Shown: positions 33,174-46,285, numbered from the stretch's first letter. The stretch is DNA of 64,000 nt from Euphorbia lathyris (GCF_963576675.1 NC_088911.1:135659929-135723928), one strand, 5' to 3'. The notes: a model not told the origin generated them from the sequence alone. Made by a program: numbers and translations.

Positions 33174-33182
33174 CAACAAAGG

Positions 33183-33626
33183 ATGCCTGCAATCGATGTA
33201 GATATTAGGGTCGAAAGGTTGATTTGGAGATGCGCAAACGAAAGGACGCCTGCGATCGATGTATAGATTAGGGTCGAATGTTCGATTTGGAGATCTACAA
33301 TACAAGAAAACGCCTGCGACCGATGTAGAGATTAGGGTAGAACGATGGATTTTGAGATATGCAAAACGAGAGGACGCCCGCGATCGATGTATAGATTAGG
33401 GTTGAACGGTTGATTTAGAGATATGCAAAACGAGAGGATGCCCGCAATCGAGGTATAGATTAGGGTCGAATAGTTGATTTGGAGGTATACAAACGAAAGG
33501 ACGCCTGCGATCGATGTATAGATTAGGGTCGAATGTTCGATTTGGAGATCTACAATACAAGAAAACGCCTGCGATCGATGTAGAGATTAGGGTAGAACGA
33601 TGGATTTTGAGATATGCAAAACGAAA
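33183..33626 (+). repeat. Tandem array 3, 64-bp unit, 7 copies
   Basis: Units GCCTGCGATCGATG...ATTAGGGTCGAA start at 33185, 33248, 33312, 33376, 33440, 33503 and 33567. Units 2-3 and 6-7 match each other almost exactly at 255 bp distance, so there is a higher-order repeat of four units. Confidence 0.9.
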
Positions 33627-33630
33627 GAGT

Positions 33631-34050
33631 ACCTGTGGTCGAGATAAAGACTAGGGTCGCTAGAAAATCAACTTTACCTGCGGTCGAGATAAAGACTAGG
33701 GTCGCTAGAAAAAGCAACTTTACCTGCGGTCGAGATAAAGACTAGGGTCGCTAGAAAAAGCAACTTTACCTGCGGTCGAGATAAAGACTAGGGTAGCTGG
33801 AAAGAGCAATTTTACCTGCGATTGATTTAGAGACTAGGGTAGCTGGAAAGAGCAATTTTACCTGCGGTTGATTTAAAAACTAGGGTAGCTGGAAAGAGCA
33901 ATTTTACCTGCGGTTGATTTGGAGACTAGGGTAGCTAGAAAGAGCAACTTTACCTGCGGTCGATTTAGGCTAGGGTCGCTAGATAGAGCTATATACCTGC
34001 GGTCGATTTAGAGACTAGGGTCGCCGGAAGGAGCGTTCGTCTGCAGTCGA
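33631..34050 (+). repeat. Tandem array 4, 46-bp unit, about 9 copies
   Basis: Units start ACCTGCGGTCGA at 33631, 33676, 33722, 33768, 33814, 33860 and onward, and contain GACTAGGGT. The first half carries GAGATAAAGACT; the later units carry GATTTAGAGACT. Confidence 0.9.
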
Positions 34051-34219
34051 TTCAGAGGCAAGGGCGGGACAACCGAGGCGAAGATCGAAGACGAAGCCGT
34101 AGCATGCGGCGTGGAGATCAGGTATTCTTCCTCCTACTCTATATGTCTCTTTTACTTTAATATATTTCCATTGCATGTGCCGTGTTAGCAAAAAACGTTT
34201 TCAAAACACACACATCACT

Positions 34220-34244
34220 GTCAAAATAGAAAAGTAGGGACAAC
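34220..34244 (+). promoter_or_regulatory. Ogre/Tat-like polypurine tract
   Basis: AAAATAGAAAAGTAGGGACAAC directly before the 3' LTR, the expected primer for plus-strand synthesis. Confidence 0.6.
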
Positions 34245-37024
34245 TGTAGACACCGAGTCGGAGGACCTGTGACGAAAACCCGTAACAAGATGGTTGGAGT
34301 GGTTGATTCCGGGAGTTTTAAAGCAAAAATATATAATAATAAAAAGACGTGAGGTCAATAGGAGTTGCGGTCGTCGAATGGACGGCTCGCGAGTGCTCAG
34401 CGCATGGTGCGAGCGCCTAGCGCTAATCGGCGCGCACCCGACGATAGTTGGACGCGCGCCCGACAGCGCGGGGCGCACGCCCGATGTCCGCTGGGCACGC
34501 GCCCGACAGCGCGGGGCACACGCCCGACGTCCGATGGGCGCGCGCGCCCGACAGCGCGAGGCGCACGCTCGACGTCCGCTGGACGCACGCGCCCGACGGC
34601 CGTTGGGCGAACGCCCAACCTGCGTTGGGCGAACGCCAAACGCCTGTTGGGCGCGCGCCCAACAAGAGTTGGGTGTCCGCCCAACCAAGTTGGGCGTTCG
34701 CCCAACACAAGTTGGGCGTCCGCCCAACCTACTTTGGGCGACGCCCAAAGTTTCCGGGGATCCATGCCTATATAAGGCACGGATCCCCATGCATTTGAGA
34801 TGGGGGGGTGGATTTTTTGGAGCTTTCTCGCTCTAGACATTTTTAGAGAGAGAAAGTGAATTTTTTGGAGAAAATATTTTTTTTTCCAAAAAAATCCAAA
34901 TTTTCTAAAGTTGAATATTTTATCAAAAACACAAAAAACGCCGAAAAATCACAACTCGTGGAATCAACCGACTTCGACTGTCAGATACCGATCTTGAGGT
35001 ATTATCCGAGGACTAGACTCGTTTTATTTTATTTAAATTATTTTCCTTTATTCATTTTTATGTTATAGTTTTTATTTATTTAGTATTTTATTTATCACGT
35101 CTTATTTATTATTCCGTATTTATTTAATTTTCGTCACGTGTTAAATAAACGTTCGGTTTTGTTTTGAAATAAAAACCTCGTTTTAATATCCCAATACGAA
35201 CCGTGATCCGATTCAAAGGTAGTTCGGGAATTAAAAACGTTGTAATTATAAGTTTTTAAAAATATTTCTAAATAATATTTTAAAAATAAAACGTCGTTTT
35301 AGGGATCTCCGTTATAGACTATGATCCAATTTTGGTAGTTCGGGGATCCAAAACGATAGAATAGATCTAATCTAAAGCTTTTGAATAAATCTGGAAACTT
35401 CTGGACTGTTTCTGTAATTCTGCCTTTTCTGTCGCTAACAGCAGATTGGCGACGGATTTTCCGTCGGTAATCTGCTGGAATCCGAAAATTCCACTTTTAA
35501 CCCTCTTTTCTCTTCTTTTTGACATTTCTACTTGTATATATATGTATATAACTATGTAATATATTTATAAAAATTATTTTTGGGCCTTATAACTATTAAT
35601 TATGTATTATATAGCTATTTATTTCATATTTGGGATTTAATTCATTTTGACTTAGTTTTGTAAAGTATTATATATAGTTTTGGTATATTTAAGTTATATT
35701 AGCTCTTATTTAGGGTGAAAGTTATGTTCTATATATTTAATACTTAAAACTATTTAGAACTAAATGTTATTCTTTACATTTATGAATTTTCTTCATTGTT
35801 TTTATATAGTTATAATTAGGGTAAAAAGGTATTTTGTTTAGTACTTTTTCTCATTTTCTTCATTATACCATATAGTATTTCTTACTCATTTTTATCTATA
35901 GATATATCCTTATTTTTAGATAAAACTATGTATATATATATTTCTATCTTATTTTTGTATATATGTATATATTTTAAACACATTTGATTAGGTAAATTTG
36001 GCCTTGATTTGTTAATTATTGTAATGATGTTCAAGTAAGGGCTAATTGAGTAAAAAAGGAAAAATAAAAGACAAAAAGAGATTTCAAGTTGTTTGTTTAA
36101 ATTAAAGTTTTTCTAGATATTCTTCAAGTGTAAATAAAAGATTTTTTGTCATTTTAAACCATTTCCAAAATATCATGTGTTGAAACCTTAATTCGTTCCA
36201 ACGGCGGATTAAGCGAACCTTGTAATTAAAATCGTTTTCATTGTAAATAATAGAGTTTTGAATCGTTTTCTTAACTAAATGTTTTTTTGGTACAAAATAA
36301 ATTGACTTGTATGCCTAATCACGCTTTTAGATTAAAAATGTTTGCTCAAATGTTTTCAAAGCGCTCGAGTCGTTCCAGCGGCGATTCGAGTGAACGTCAT
36401 TAACGGGGTTTTTGAAACGTACCTAAATTGTTCCAACGACGATTAAGGTACGAACCATGTAAATAAACTCGTTTTTGGGAATGAGATTAGCTTAGAGTTA
36501 GTGTATAGTTTAAAGCATAAAATCACACTGTGAATAAATCAATTCTTTCTTCTCCCCCTCTCTCTCCTATATACTTCAAATTTATACAAAATGGGCGATT
36601 CTTTACTAAAATGGCTTTCAAATAACATGCTTAAAACGGTTTTCAAAGCGAGAAAGAAAAGGTTTCAAATGAATTTTAAACTTAAAGAAATATGCGATTA
36701 GTCCGTTATCGCCTAACACGCTGAGTAGGAGGCCGATGGTTCATAACCAGGCGATGTCGGGGTGCCTAGTAGCCTTTCTCCGGAAAGGAGCTAGCCTTCT
36801 CGACTCGTACCTAAGTTTCCCGAACCCTCACCGGTCTCCCGCAAGGGATCGGTGTTCATTTTCCCATTCGTGGGTGGCGACTCTTCCATACTCCGAGTTC
36901 CGGTCCTGCCGAGCAGCTTGATTCCACGATTGGTTGCTTTCGGCGCCAATCACCGCTTACGTCGCCATGAGGTGTCCACCCCCCGGTCCGCCCGGGAGAT
37001 TAGGCCGCGGCACCTCGTCTAACA
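34245..37024 (+). repeat. Ogre/Tat-like 3' LTR (2780 bp)
   Basis: Starts TGTAGACACC and ends CGTCTAACA, followed by GCTGT. It differs from the 5' LTR at scattered sites, plus indels in the palindromic patch (34424-34750). TATA box at 34769-34776. Confidence 0.93.
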
Positions 37025-37907
37025 GCTGTCAACACAGCATGTTATATACTCAATAGGGCTTTAGTTAGACCTATACTCAAGAAAACCCGTTATGAACTTT
37101 GGAAAGGACGAAAGCCCAATATTGGCTACTTTCGTGCCTTTAGGTGTAAATATTTTATACTCAACACAAAAGAAAACCTTGCTAAGTTTGATGCTAAAGC
37201 TGACGAAGCGATCTTTCTAGGGTACTCAACTAACAGTAAAGCATATAGGGTGTATAATAAACGAACTCAGGTTGTAGAAGTCTGTACATGTTGAGTTCGA
37301 CGAAACTGACCCTGCAGGAAAGACAACTCAGTCCACCGAAGATGACCCAAGCTCAAGTTCCGCTGACCAAAATGGAGCCGCTGAGTCATTACCACAAGAG
37401 CTGACCAAAGGTAAACATGAACCCGAAATTACCTTTGCTGACCAATCTACTCCTGCAGATATTGTAGAAACACCTATTCCTGACAACTCAACATTACCCA
37501 AAGAAATTAAGATTCCATGAGCCCGGAGAATTCCATTCTTGATGCTGTTGAGAACAACCTGATGACAAGAAACCAACTCAGGAGATATCTTAGCAATGTT
37601 GCGTTCGTCTCAGTCTATGAACCAAAGAACTTCACCGATGCTGAGCATGATGAATTCTGGATCAATGCTATGCAAGAAGAGCTTGATCAATTCAAAAGAA
37701 ATGAGGTATGGGATTTAGTACCAAAACCTAGGAATCAAAAGACCATAGGAACTAAGTAGGTCTTTAGAAACAAATTAGATGAGCAAGGCAATGTAGTCAG
37801 AAACAAAGCCCGACTTGTAGCCCAAGGCTATAGTCAGCAAGAGGGCATTGACTATTGTGAAACCTTTGCTCCCGTTGCTAGGTTAGAGGCTATACGTATA
37901 CTATGTG
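37025..37907 (+). pseudogene. S3 Pol fragment 2: integrase C-terminus to start of reverse transcriptase
   Basis: Reads on from fragment 1: [56 protein letters not shown], then a frameshift near 37280, a Ser/Pro/Thr-rich linker, [43 protein letters not shown] at 37757-37759 (TGG in S2), [20 protein letters not shown] and [15 protein letters not shown]. It ends at the ATGTG target site of the next insertion. Confidence 0.92.
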
Positions 37908-39435
37908 TGTCACACCTGACCCAACACAAAATCAGATATGATGGTGAGACATCACCACTGACGTTTACTTGTCGGAGGGAACGTCTCACAATAGAAAAAA
38001 GAATGCTTATAAATGTATTTGGATGGTTAATTAATCAAAACCAACATTTCCTTTAAATTTCAGTTTGACCACCCGAGCTTCCTTAATTCATATCTCAAAA
38101 TATATAAGTCCGAATTAATTAATTCCAATTTATTTTGAAACTTAACACATAGGGGAAATCCTACATCAACAGCCCCGGAACAGAAACCTAAAGGAAAAAG
38201 GGTCGAAAATCGGTTTAAACCCGAATAATCTGAAAAACGACCTATACATATTGTTTATATCATAACTCTCACATCCGAGGTCCAAATGAGGTGATTCAAA
38301 AATCACTGGAAACCTAAGACAGAGATGCAACTTTTCTTTTCGTATATCAGGAGCTAATTTTGATCATAACAAGTCGAAAAATGACTTAGAAGTGTCAGGT
38401 ACGAATCTGTTTTTTTTACAAAAACGAATTTAGCTATAAGAAAAATCATCCAACTCCAAAATATCAAGCTTGTAATTGACTTAATTCATACCATAAGGCC
38501 ATAATTCAACATTTCATCTTAAGAATACACAAATGACCTTACAAGGTCACACTAACATTAAGTTAAACTCAAAAGCACTTAAAAGTGCACTTGTCCACAA
38601 CAACACAAACACACACTACTCTATATGTGATTTATATGATCACATACTAGCCAAAACACACTTCTAATAAAGTTCCCTATTTATTCACTCTATGAATATG
38701 CATAACATGAAATGCAATACCCTAGAGACGACTTGAAAACTTGTGGCCGTGTCCGATCCTCGACCTAACGTTGAGCACCTCCTTCGGTGCCTTGCACTTC
38801 TTCGCCTAAAAACGTTAAAACATTTGAAAAGGGTGAGACAAAAATCTAAATAAGTAATTATCAACTACAAAAAAATAAATATACTCAAAATAGCTATAGA
38901 TATATATATTTATTTGCTTAAAATCTCAATTATATAAAACGAATAAATTTGTAATTAATCATTTAATCAAATCAACCGTAATTCGATAAATACTTCATAA
39001 ATCGTATCTCAATAGATATTTCACAAACCGTATCCATCCGAGAGATAATCCCCGTATGTATCAATCCCCACAATATAATAGAATCGAGATATCTCATAAG
39101 TTGCCTATCCCGCATGGTCTTACTCAACACTTCTTTGCCATACCCGATAGGTCTTTCAACTGTGTACACAAGCCGTATTTCTCACTAAATACGGACTTTA
39201 ATAAAAACTACCTATCCGGATTACTCTTAATGGATACTGAAAATTTCATAAAATTATAACATGCTCAAATCTGTTTTCACAATCAAATTTCACAGTTATT
39301 TCATAATCATAAAATGTAATCCATAAACCATTTGGCTTCCGCAAAAGAACCACAATTATTCAAATATTCACTAAAAATTGCTCAAAATACAAAATCATTT
39401 AAAAGCAAATACTCCTTTAATATGACTAAAATCAG

Positions 39436-39485
<50 letters not shown>

Positions 39486-40514
39486 TCATAAATCAACATC
39501 ATAGAGTTTTCCAAATCCTTTTCTTCAAAATATATTCTTTAAAATATCAATTCTCATACAAATATTAACCAAATATATCCAAATTCATCAAAATGTCAAG
39601 TATACTCAAATCCAAAAACCGAAATAATGTATATATATATATCTTTGTGCATAAATTAACTTCAATAAGACTTAATATACATTTCTTTAACTATATTCTT
39701 CAAAATATCAAATCTTGTAAAAACTATTAATCAAATATACTAAGTTCATTAAAACAAAAACCCAAAATATGTATACATATGCATATATATAGGCTGAAAT
39801 TGTACATGCAAAGATAGATATTTATATTTTCTTGAACATAGTTTAAACTCATATTAAAACAAATCATAAAAACCACATTTAATCAAATGCATGGTAAAAA
39901 TCACCACAAAAATTAATTTCTGGAAAATATAGAGTGATTTATACATATATATACATAAAAACTTAAAAGTGTAGTTGATAGTTACTTACTTTTGCAAAGA
40001 AAAGAAGAAGAACACACTAAGAACTCATTTTCTAGCTTGCAATCTGCCTAGTTCGAATCTAATCTAGAGAGCTCCAAATCAAAATCACACCGTCCACAAT
40101 GTGTATTAGGATGTCTAGAATATGCTATAAAAATTTCGGCTCAATCAGACGGTGCAATCTCTGGATATCAAACGATCATTGAAGCTGGGTATTTTTGAGA
40201 GCTTAAAGGAGGAAGATGGAGAAGATGGAGATGGGGTGCAATGTTTGAAATCTGAGTTTTCCTTCCTTGTTTGACCGAAATTGGCTTCTTGAATGAAGCA
40301 ATTTATAACCCCAATGATGGATATTATCCATTGTAACCCCTATAATTTTTTTTCTTCTTTTAAAACTTACCCTAAACTTTTAATTTCTTCTAAAACCATG
40401 AAATTAGCTTATAAACTATACCAAACACACCCAATTAATTCATTAATTATCTAAAAGCTATGATAAATTTACTATTAAGGTATAATAATTAATAATTAGG
40501 ACACGGACGTGACA
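37908..40514. mobile_element. Solo LTR, gypsy-like, 2607 bp
   Basis: Starts TGTCACACCTGACCC and ends ACGGACGTGACA, with the short inverted ends TGTCAC/GTGACA. It is flanked by ATGTG (37903-37907) and ATTTG (40515-40519), a 5-bp duplication with one change; the S3 frame resumes directly after. No ORF, primer site or internal region is seen. The ends resemble chromovirus (Tekay/Del) LTRs, a tentative lineage call. It contains an (AT)n tract. Confidence 0.85.
39438..39484. repeat. (AT)n microsatellite
   Basis: About 23 uninterrupted AT dinucleotides within the solo LTR. Confidence 0.95.
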
Positions 40515-41177
40515 ATTTGCATATGCTAGTTTCATGAACTTCAAACTATATCAAATGGATGTCAAAAGTGCTTTTCTTAATGGATTTATAAACGAATAGG
40601 TATATGTTAGTCAGCCTCTAGGGTTTGAAGATCCAAAATTTCCAAACCACGTTTATAAACTCAAGAAGGCTCTGTACTGCCTAAAACAAGCACCATGTGT
40701 TTGGTATGAGAGGTTGACCAGTTTTCTGCAGACCAGGAACTATGTCAGAGGCAAAGCTGACACAACCTTGTTCATTAAGAAAAAGGGTAAAAATACCCTG
40801 CTGACACAGATCTACGTAGATGACATAATATTTGGTGCTACTGATGAATCTATGTGCAAAGAATTTAGTAAACAGATGCAAACTGAGTTCGAGATGTCAA
40901 TGATGGGGGAACTCGACTTCTTCCTTGGACTACAAATAAAGCAAGGGAAGAACGACATCTTCATCAGCCAATCTAAGTATACCAAAGAAATGTTAAAGAA
41001 ATTCGATATGGAAGAATGTAAGCCCATATCTACCCCAATGGGTACTGACACTGTCCTTTGTACTGACGAGAAAGGTAAGTCAGTAAACAGTAAGTTATAT
41101 CAAGGTATGATTGGCTCTCTACTTTATCTTACCGCTAGTAGGCCTGACATTCAGTACTCAGTATGTTATTGCGCAAG
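40515..41177 (+). pseudogene. S3 Pol fragment 3: reverse transcriptase
   Basis: Reads YASFMNFKLYQMDVKSAFLN, TAG at 40597-40599 (GAG in S2), [20 protein letters not shown], the catalytic [13 protein letters not shown] at 40814-40850, [18 protein letters not shown] (the codon that is TAA in S2 is CAA here), [12 protein letters not shown] and [16 protein letters not shown]. It ends in GCAAG, the target site of the Athila solo LTR. Confidence 0.93.
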
Positions 41178-42729
41178 TGTTAAGCCCAAAATATACCTAA
41201 AATATCATTAATATTTACATCAATATTGTTACGAATTTATGTTATTTATATCTGTTTAGATTACTTTTACTTTCAAATATCTTTCTTTCTTGCAAGGTAC
41301 TTGAATATTTGGTAAAATCCAAATAGGAACGAAAAAGGATCTAAAACAGAAGAAAAACCCTACAAAAGGAGTCAAAGACGACGTAAATCGAAAGCGCCAA
41401 GTCGAGGACACGAACGAAAGCAAGAAGTAAGAAAACCTGCCGGGCCGCGACAGTGGATCCCAGACCCGCGGCCGCGACACGCGCGGTACAACCAATTCTC
41501 CCCTTCGTCTGTCGCTCAGCTCAGTGCTACGTCATTCACGGCCGCGGATTACTATCCTCGGTAAGTGCAGAAATTCACCAAGAGCATTTAACACATGCTG
41601 AAAATCCAAGAAACGCGTTCGTTCAAGTGGATAAAGACGTCCTTTCACAACGGACACGACTCTTAACCAACGGATACATCACTTCAAACACAACCCTTCA
41701 ACATCTATAAATAAAGAGTTGATGTTGAGAAAAAGTGTAATGAATTGCTATAATATAGATATAGAAATCAGAGCGTAGAACTTATGTCGAAGTTCTAAGT
41801 AAAACAATTTCGAGAGTTAGAAATTAGATTCTGTACAAAACAAGATGAGGTACACATATTGTTTATAGTTTAATTACAACTCAGTAGCGTTTAGACATTG
41901 TTCCAGTTTTAGTTTGCATCATGGTAGTGGCCGACCGAATCCCTATTACGAAGTTACAGCGAGAAGATTGAGTAAAGTGTTCGCCCCCGAGCCTGACAAC
42001 CTCCTAGGAAACCCAAGGAAGCGGAACCGATCAAGCCCTTCACTTGCACGCCCTCGAAGAACTCGATGCTCCTTATTCTCTGTAAACTTGTATCAATTTA
42101 CATTTCATCTAATAAAGTCCGTTCTATTCGACAAATCGTTATGCAGCACTTATGGTAACCAATCCAATATAAGTGAGGCTGGTGTTTTCATTAATATGCA
42201 CTTGAATTCAAAATCATTACAAGGAAACTTTGTTGAACACTTAGGCAAATTATCATCTCGAAAGAGTGTTAATTTGAGTAAGGGCAACTATCCCGAAAGG
42301 GTTTTGTCGCGTTCAAAGCCAATTAATTAGAGGTTCCGTCATTTATTTCATCATCATAATAATACAAAGTTTAAGTTGTTTTCTTTGCTTAATGCAAATG
42401 AACAAATTCATTCCTTTTTCTAAAAAGTTCTAAATGTTCCTGTTTTGTAAAATTCATCCTTAAAATCAGAAGATCTTTCTAACAATCGATTTATTCTAAA
42501 TATATAATCTTATTCCAGCATTTTCAAATACTCAAAGTTTTCAAATTCAATCAAATAAATTTTCTAAATTCAATTAATCCAATTTTCACTTTTTATTTAC
42601 ATTTTATAAATCTAACAAGTTCGAAATTAAAGATTCAAAAATAAGTTTTTCGTCAAAAAACGTATCTCTGTGGGATCGATATTTTTATTACTACAAGCGA
42701 AACCGTGCACTTGCGGAAATCGCTCAACA
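41178..42729 (+). mobile_element. Athila-like solo LTR, 1552 bp
   Basis: Starts TGTTAAGCCC and ends CGCTCAACA, homologous to the - strand 5' LTR at 18571-20095. It is flanked by perfect GCAAG duplications (41173-41177, 42730-42734), so it arose by LTR-LTR recombination after insertion. TATA box at 41706-41713. ORFs within it are not genes. Confidence 0.94.
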
Positions 42730-43266
42730 GCAAGATACCAAGCTGACCCCAGGGAATCTCACATTATAGCTGTAAAAAGAATTTTCAGATATTTGCAGAG
42801 CTCAGTTAATGTAGGTTTATGGTATCTAAATACAAATGACTTTACACTCATTGGATACACTGATGCTGACTATGGACGAGATAAGCTAGAGCATAAGAGT
42901 ACTTCAGGAGGGTGTCACTTCCTTGGAAGCTGTCTAGTATCTTGGTTCAGCAAGAAGCAATCGCCAGTAGCCCTGTCAACAACTGAAGCTGAGTACATTG
43001 CTGCTGGAAGCTGTGTGGCCCAGGTCTTATGGATTAAGCAATAGCTTGAGGATTATGGTGTAAAAATAGAGACCATCGAAGTCAAATGTGACAACAAGAG
43101 TGCCATTAACTTATCCAAAAATCCAATCCAACACAGCAGGATGAAGCGTGTCAGCATAAGACATCACTTTATAAGGGATCATGTACTCAAAGGTGAGATC
43201 AAGCTGACATATGTTCCAACAGATGAATAGCTTGTGGATATCTTTACGAAGCCTCTGGCTCGTGAG
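42730..43266 (+). pseudogene. S3 Pol fragment 4: RNase H
   Basis: Reads ARYQADPRESHIIAVKRIFR, GYTDADYGRDKLEHKSTSGG, STTEAEYIAAGSCVAQVLW, TAG at 43042-43044 (CAG in relatives), KCDNKSAINLSKNPIQHSRM, TYVPTDE, TAG at 43228-43230 and LVDIFTKPLA. The second TAG is at the same codon as the TAG in S2. It ends at GTGAG (43262-43266), the target site of the LARD-type element. Confidence 0.93.
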
Positions 43267-44820
43267 TGTTGCGCCTCCCGTAAAGGAGACTCACTAAGGG
43301 ATAAGTGTACCCCGTCGTTATCAAGTAATAAATCTGGAAAGTCCAGGTATCGAATCCACAGGATTTATTTACCACAAGTATCGAGCTAATTGGTCTCAGG
43401 TGTTATCTAGGCTTTGTGGGTTTTGAGTTTGGTTTTTTTAAGTTAATCTACTCCTAGGTTGAATTATGCTACTCCTAGCTAAATTATACTAATTCTAGCT
43501 AAGTTATTCTACGCCTAATTAAGTTAAACTACTCCTAATTAAGTTATGCTACTCCTAGGTGATCTTTCACTAATGCAATTACCCGAAGGAACATGGTATG
43601 AACGATAATAATGAAGTTAGGTTATTAGGTCTATTGATTAAAAACCTAATCTAAGTCACTTGTATTCAAGGCGATTAACCCTACTTACCCTCCTAAAGTT
43701 CCTAGTGCGTGATTCCCTTGTAAGGCCGAAACTAGGTCTAAGGCTCAGCAATTTGGGCTTAATCAACTAAGAGGTCGTCAATCTCCTAGGCTCTAACTAG
43801 GTCAGATTCAGCTCACAATATGTGCTTACTCGATTTTGGGGCTTTTGAATGAGTTAAACTAATTGAATAAAGCGTAAGACAAATATTAAACAAATAATCA
43901 TAGAACAAAACAAGAGCTAAAATATTATTAAAGGCGAAGAACAATGTCACAGGATACAATTAGCCTAGGATTCATAGACTGTATCAAAGAGTACAAACAA
44001 GGAAGGATAAAAGGAGATACGAAAAGCCCTTTTAGGGAACCTGTTAACTCTGCAGCCGGCTTCCTAGGTCTTAAGGACGGACCTTGAATATTCCTCGGAG
44101 AACAGCTTTGAAGGAGCTTCAATGGAGGTTGAAGAAGATGGAGGAGATGGAGAGGAATTTCAAGGGGAAAGCTAAAGTAAATTACAATAATGAAAGATAT
44201 CTAATTTACAATGGAAAAGTTCTATTTATAGTTGTAGCTCGGGCCCTCTTTTTGACCTATTTCGTGTCCTTATGCAGGTGGGAAGTCGTGGGACCGGTCG
44301 TGGAGTCGTGGGGTCAAAACTGACTTTTTTGACCAATTACCGCAGGTCAGCTCGTCGAGCAGGGCGAGCTGGCCCCCAGCTCGCCCGAGCTGGCCTAAAA
44401 AGGCCAGTTCGACGAGCCGTTTTGCCCTGCACGCTTCCGCACGGTTGCTCGATGTTCCACGATGTAATTTTCGCCCGAATTTCCCCTGCGCATGCACGAA
44501 AACTCCAAATAACATTAGTCTCGATGCTAAATTGACCCGCCAATTGCTCATTTTAAGCAAACGCTCCGTTTGGTGCGACTTTTGACGGATCAATTAGCTA
44601 TAAAAGATAACGGAATTATAACATACATGCAATTTTGGCCTTATTTGCCTAAAATGATCAGAAAACGAGCCTAAACAACAAAAAGTTAATAAAACATTTC
44701 CAATTCCTAACTAACTCACACAAAGGCATATAAATGCGAGAATTGCTCGCTTATTCATGAAATAGCACTAAAAACCGTCCTAAAACCGTACCCAAAGATA
44801 GGGGTTTTTGACCCCTATCA
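43267..44820 (-). repeat. LARD 3' LTR (1554 bp)
   Basis: On the - strand starts TGATAGGGGTC at 44820. It ends at 43267 as GGGAGGCGCAACA, one base different from the ATCA end of the other LTR. TATA box at 44223-44230. A short GC-rich palindromic patch lies at about 44340-44420. The ORF 44084-44323 recurs in the other LTR (48193-48426) and is not a gene. Confidence 0.92.
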
Positions 44821-46285
44821 AACCTCCTCGCACTTAAAACTTTACTTGTCCCCAAGTAAACTAAAAAACTAAACCCGCAATCACAAGCAAGCTAGAAAAC
44901 CTCCCGGTTTGACTAGGTGCTTGACACAATTTCGAGCATCTGTAATTACATGCATTCGGAAATACAAAGTAGAGACACGATATCCAAAAGCCGCATTTCA
45001 ATTATCATAGGTCATATGTTTTAAGAAAAAGGACACATGTTCAATTAAATGAGCTTAAGGGGATCGCTAAGTAAAACACCTCACCATAGGTAGTTCACTC
45101 ATTTCACACAATTTTGGTGGCTAAAGTGTTTACTCTCGGCTTATGTTCTTGCTTAGGATTACGTTGACTTTGCACGTTCATCCGAGTTCCTCTACTATGC
45201 TATATGACTCCGATGATATCAAAAACAGCCTCGAATTGGGGTTGTAATGTGGTTAGAGGGTTAAAGGTACAACAAGGGTTAATAGTTCTAGCGCTAGAAA
45301 AACAAAGTTAAAATGGCTTTAGCGAGTATGAAGTGACTGAGCTTTTTATTCGTTATATTTTTTTTTGAGACGTTTTGATTTTAAGAACTGGGGAATGAAG
45401 TTCTCCCTTTTTGTTCGTCTCTTTTCTTTCCTTTTTCTGTTTTTTCTTTTTCTTTTTTTTTCTCTTTTTTTTCTTTTTGGATAGTATTGCTCAATCACTT
45501 CTTAGCCTTTTGGCCTGCTACTATAATGCCATAAACAAAGACAAAGCGATAGAAGAAAACAAAGGTTCAATGTGAGCTTTGCAAAAATTTGGGTTAACTA
45601 ACAAACCAAGTGATGGTTTGCAGAAAATTGGGTTAGAACGAAAGAAAAATCTACAAACTACAAAATATAGGCTCAAAGGGGCTTCCTAGAGTGGATGAAA
45701 AAGAGAAAATAAGGTAAAGAAAAGGGTTAATTCTAATGAGGCTGATTTCATCGTCTACCATCTCAAACCATTGCATGTAGGTTCAACTCAGTATTAGGTG
45801 CAAAATCTGTAATCTTTCCACAAGTCAAAGCATTCACACAAAAATGTCAAGAAAAAGAGCTTTTTGATGTTCGCTCTTAGGCTCAAATTCAGCTCACAAT
45901 TCTTTGGGGTTTCAATTTTGTGTTTACTAGTTCTCCCCAAACTCAAGTTTAACATCACATGCCTTCAATTCTTAAGTTATCTACCTAAGTAATGATTTTA
46001 GCATTTCTTCAAAAGTAGGGTCTAAATGCAAACTTTAGCTCATGCTTTTACAGATACAAGGATTGTGTCCTACACCTAAACTAGTTGTCATGCAATCTTA
46101 GATTCGGTTCTCAGCCCTCAAGGACAAATAACGAAGTTTAGATTCGAAGTAGGTTCACGGTTTTAGGTCCTAAACATGCAAAACATAAATAAAACCCGAA
46201 AAATGCAAAACTAAACTAGACACGACGCAATAAAAATTTAAAAATTATACAATTTTTGTAAGTTTGTCTACCCCTCCTCCTCACA
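44821..46285 (-). other. LARD internal non-coding region, 3' part
   Basis: Starts at 44821 with a purine-rich tract on the - strand (GCGAGGAGGT), the likely polypurine tract. A pyrimidine-rich run lies at 45410-45480. No ORF or domain recognised. Confidence 0.6.

Larger units (their letters stand above)
20442..37024 (+). mobile_element. Ogre/Tat-like Ty3/gypsy retrotransposon, complete structure, 16.6 kb
   Basis: Two 2.8-kb LTRs (20442-23241 and 34245-37024) start TGTAGACACC and end CGTCTAACA, flanked by the perfect duplication GCTGT (20437-20441, 37025-37029). Inside are a primer site, a 1.9-kb leader, a gag region with four capsid-like domains, reverse transcriptase, RNase H plus a second RNase H, integrase, and a 2.7-kb 3' region with tandem repeats. 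Long LTRs, dual RNase H, and 3' tandem repeats are known traits of the Tat/Ogre group. LTRs differ by about 1.5-2 % by eye. No protease is found, and coding regions carry at least eight stops and several frameshifts. Confidence 0.92.

Noticed and set aside
44084..44323. ORF starting MNIPRRTALKELQW, present twice
   Set aside because: It is in both LARD LTRs on the strand opposite to the element; duplication reflects the LTR pair, and it runs across the antisense of the TATA box.
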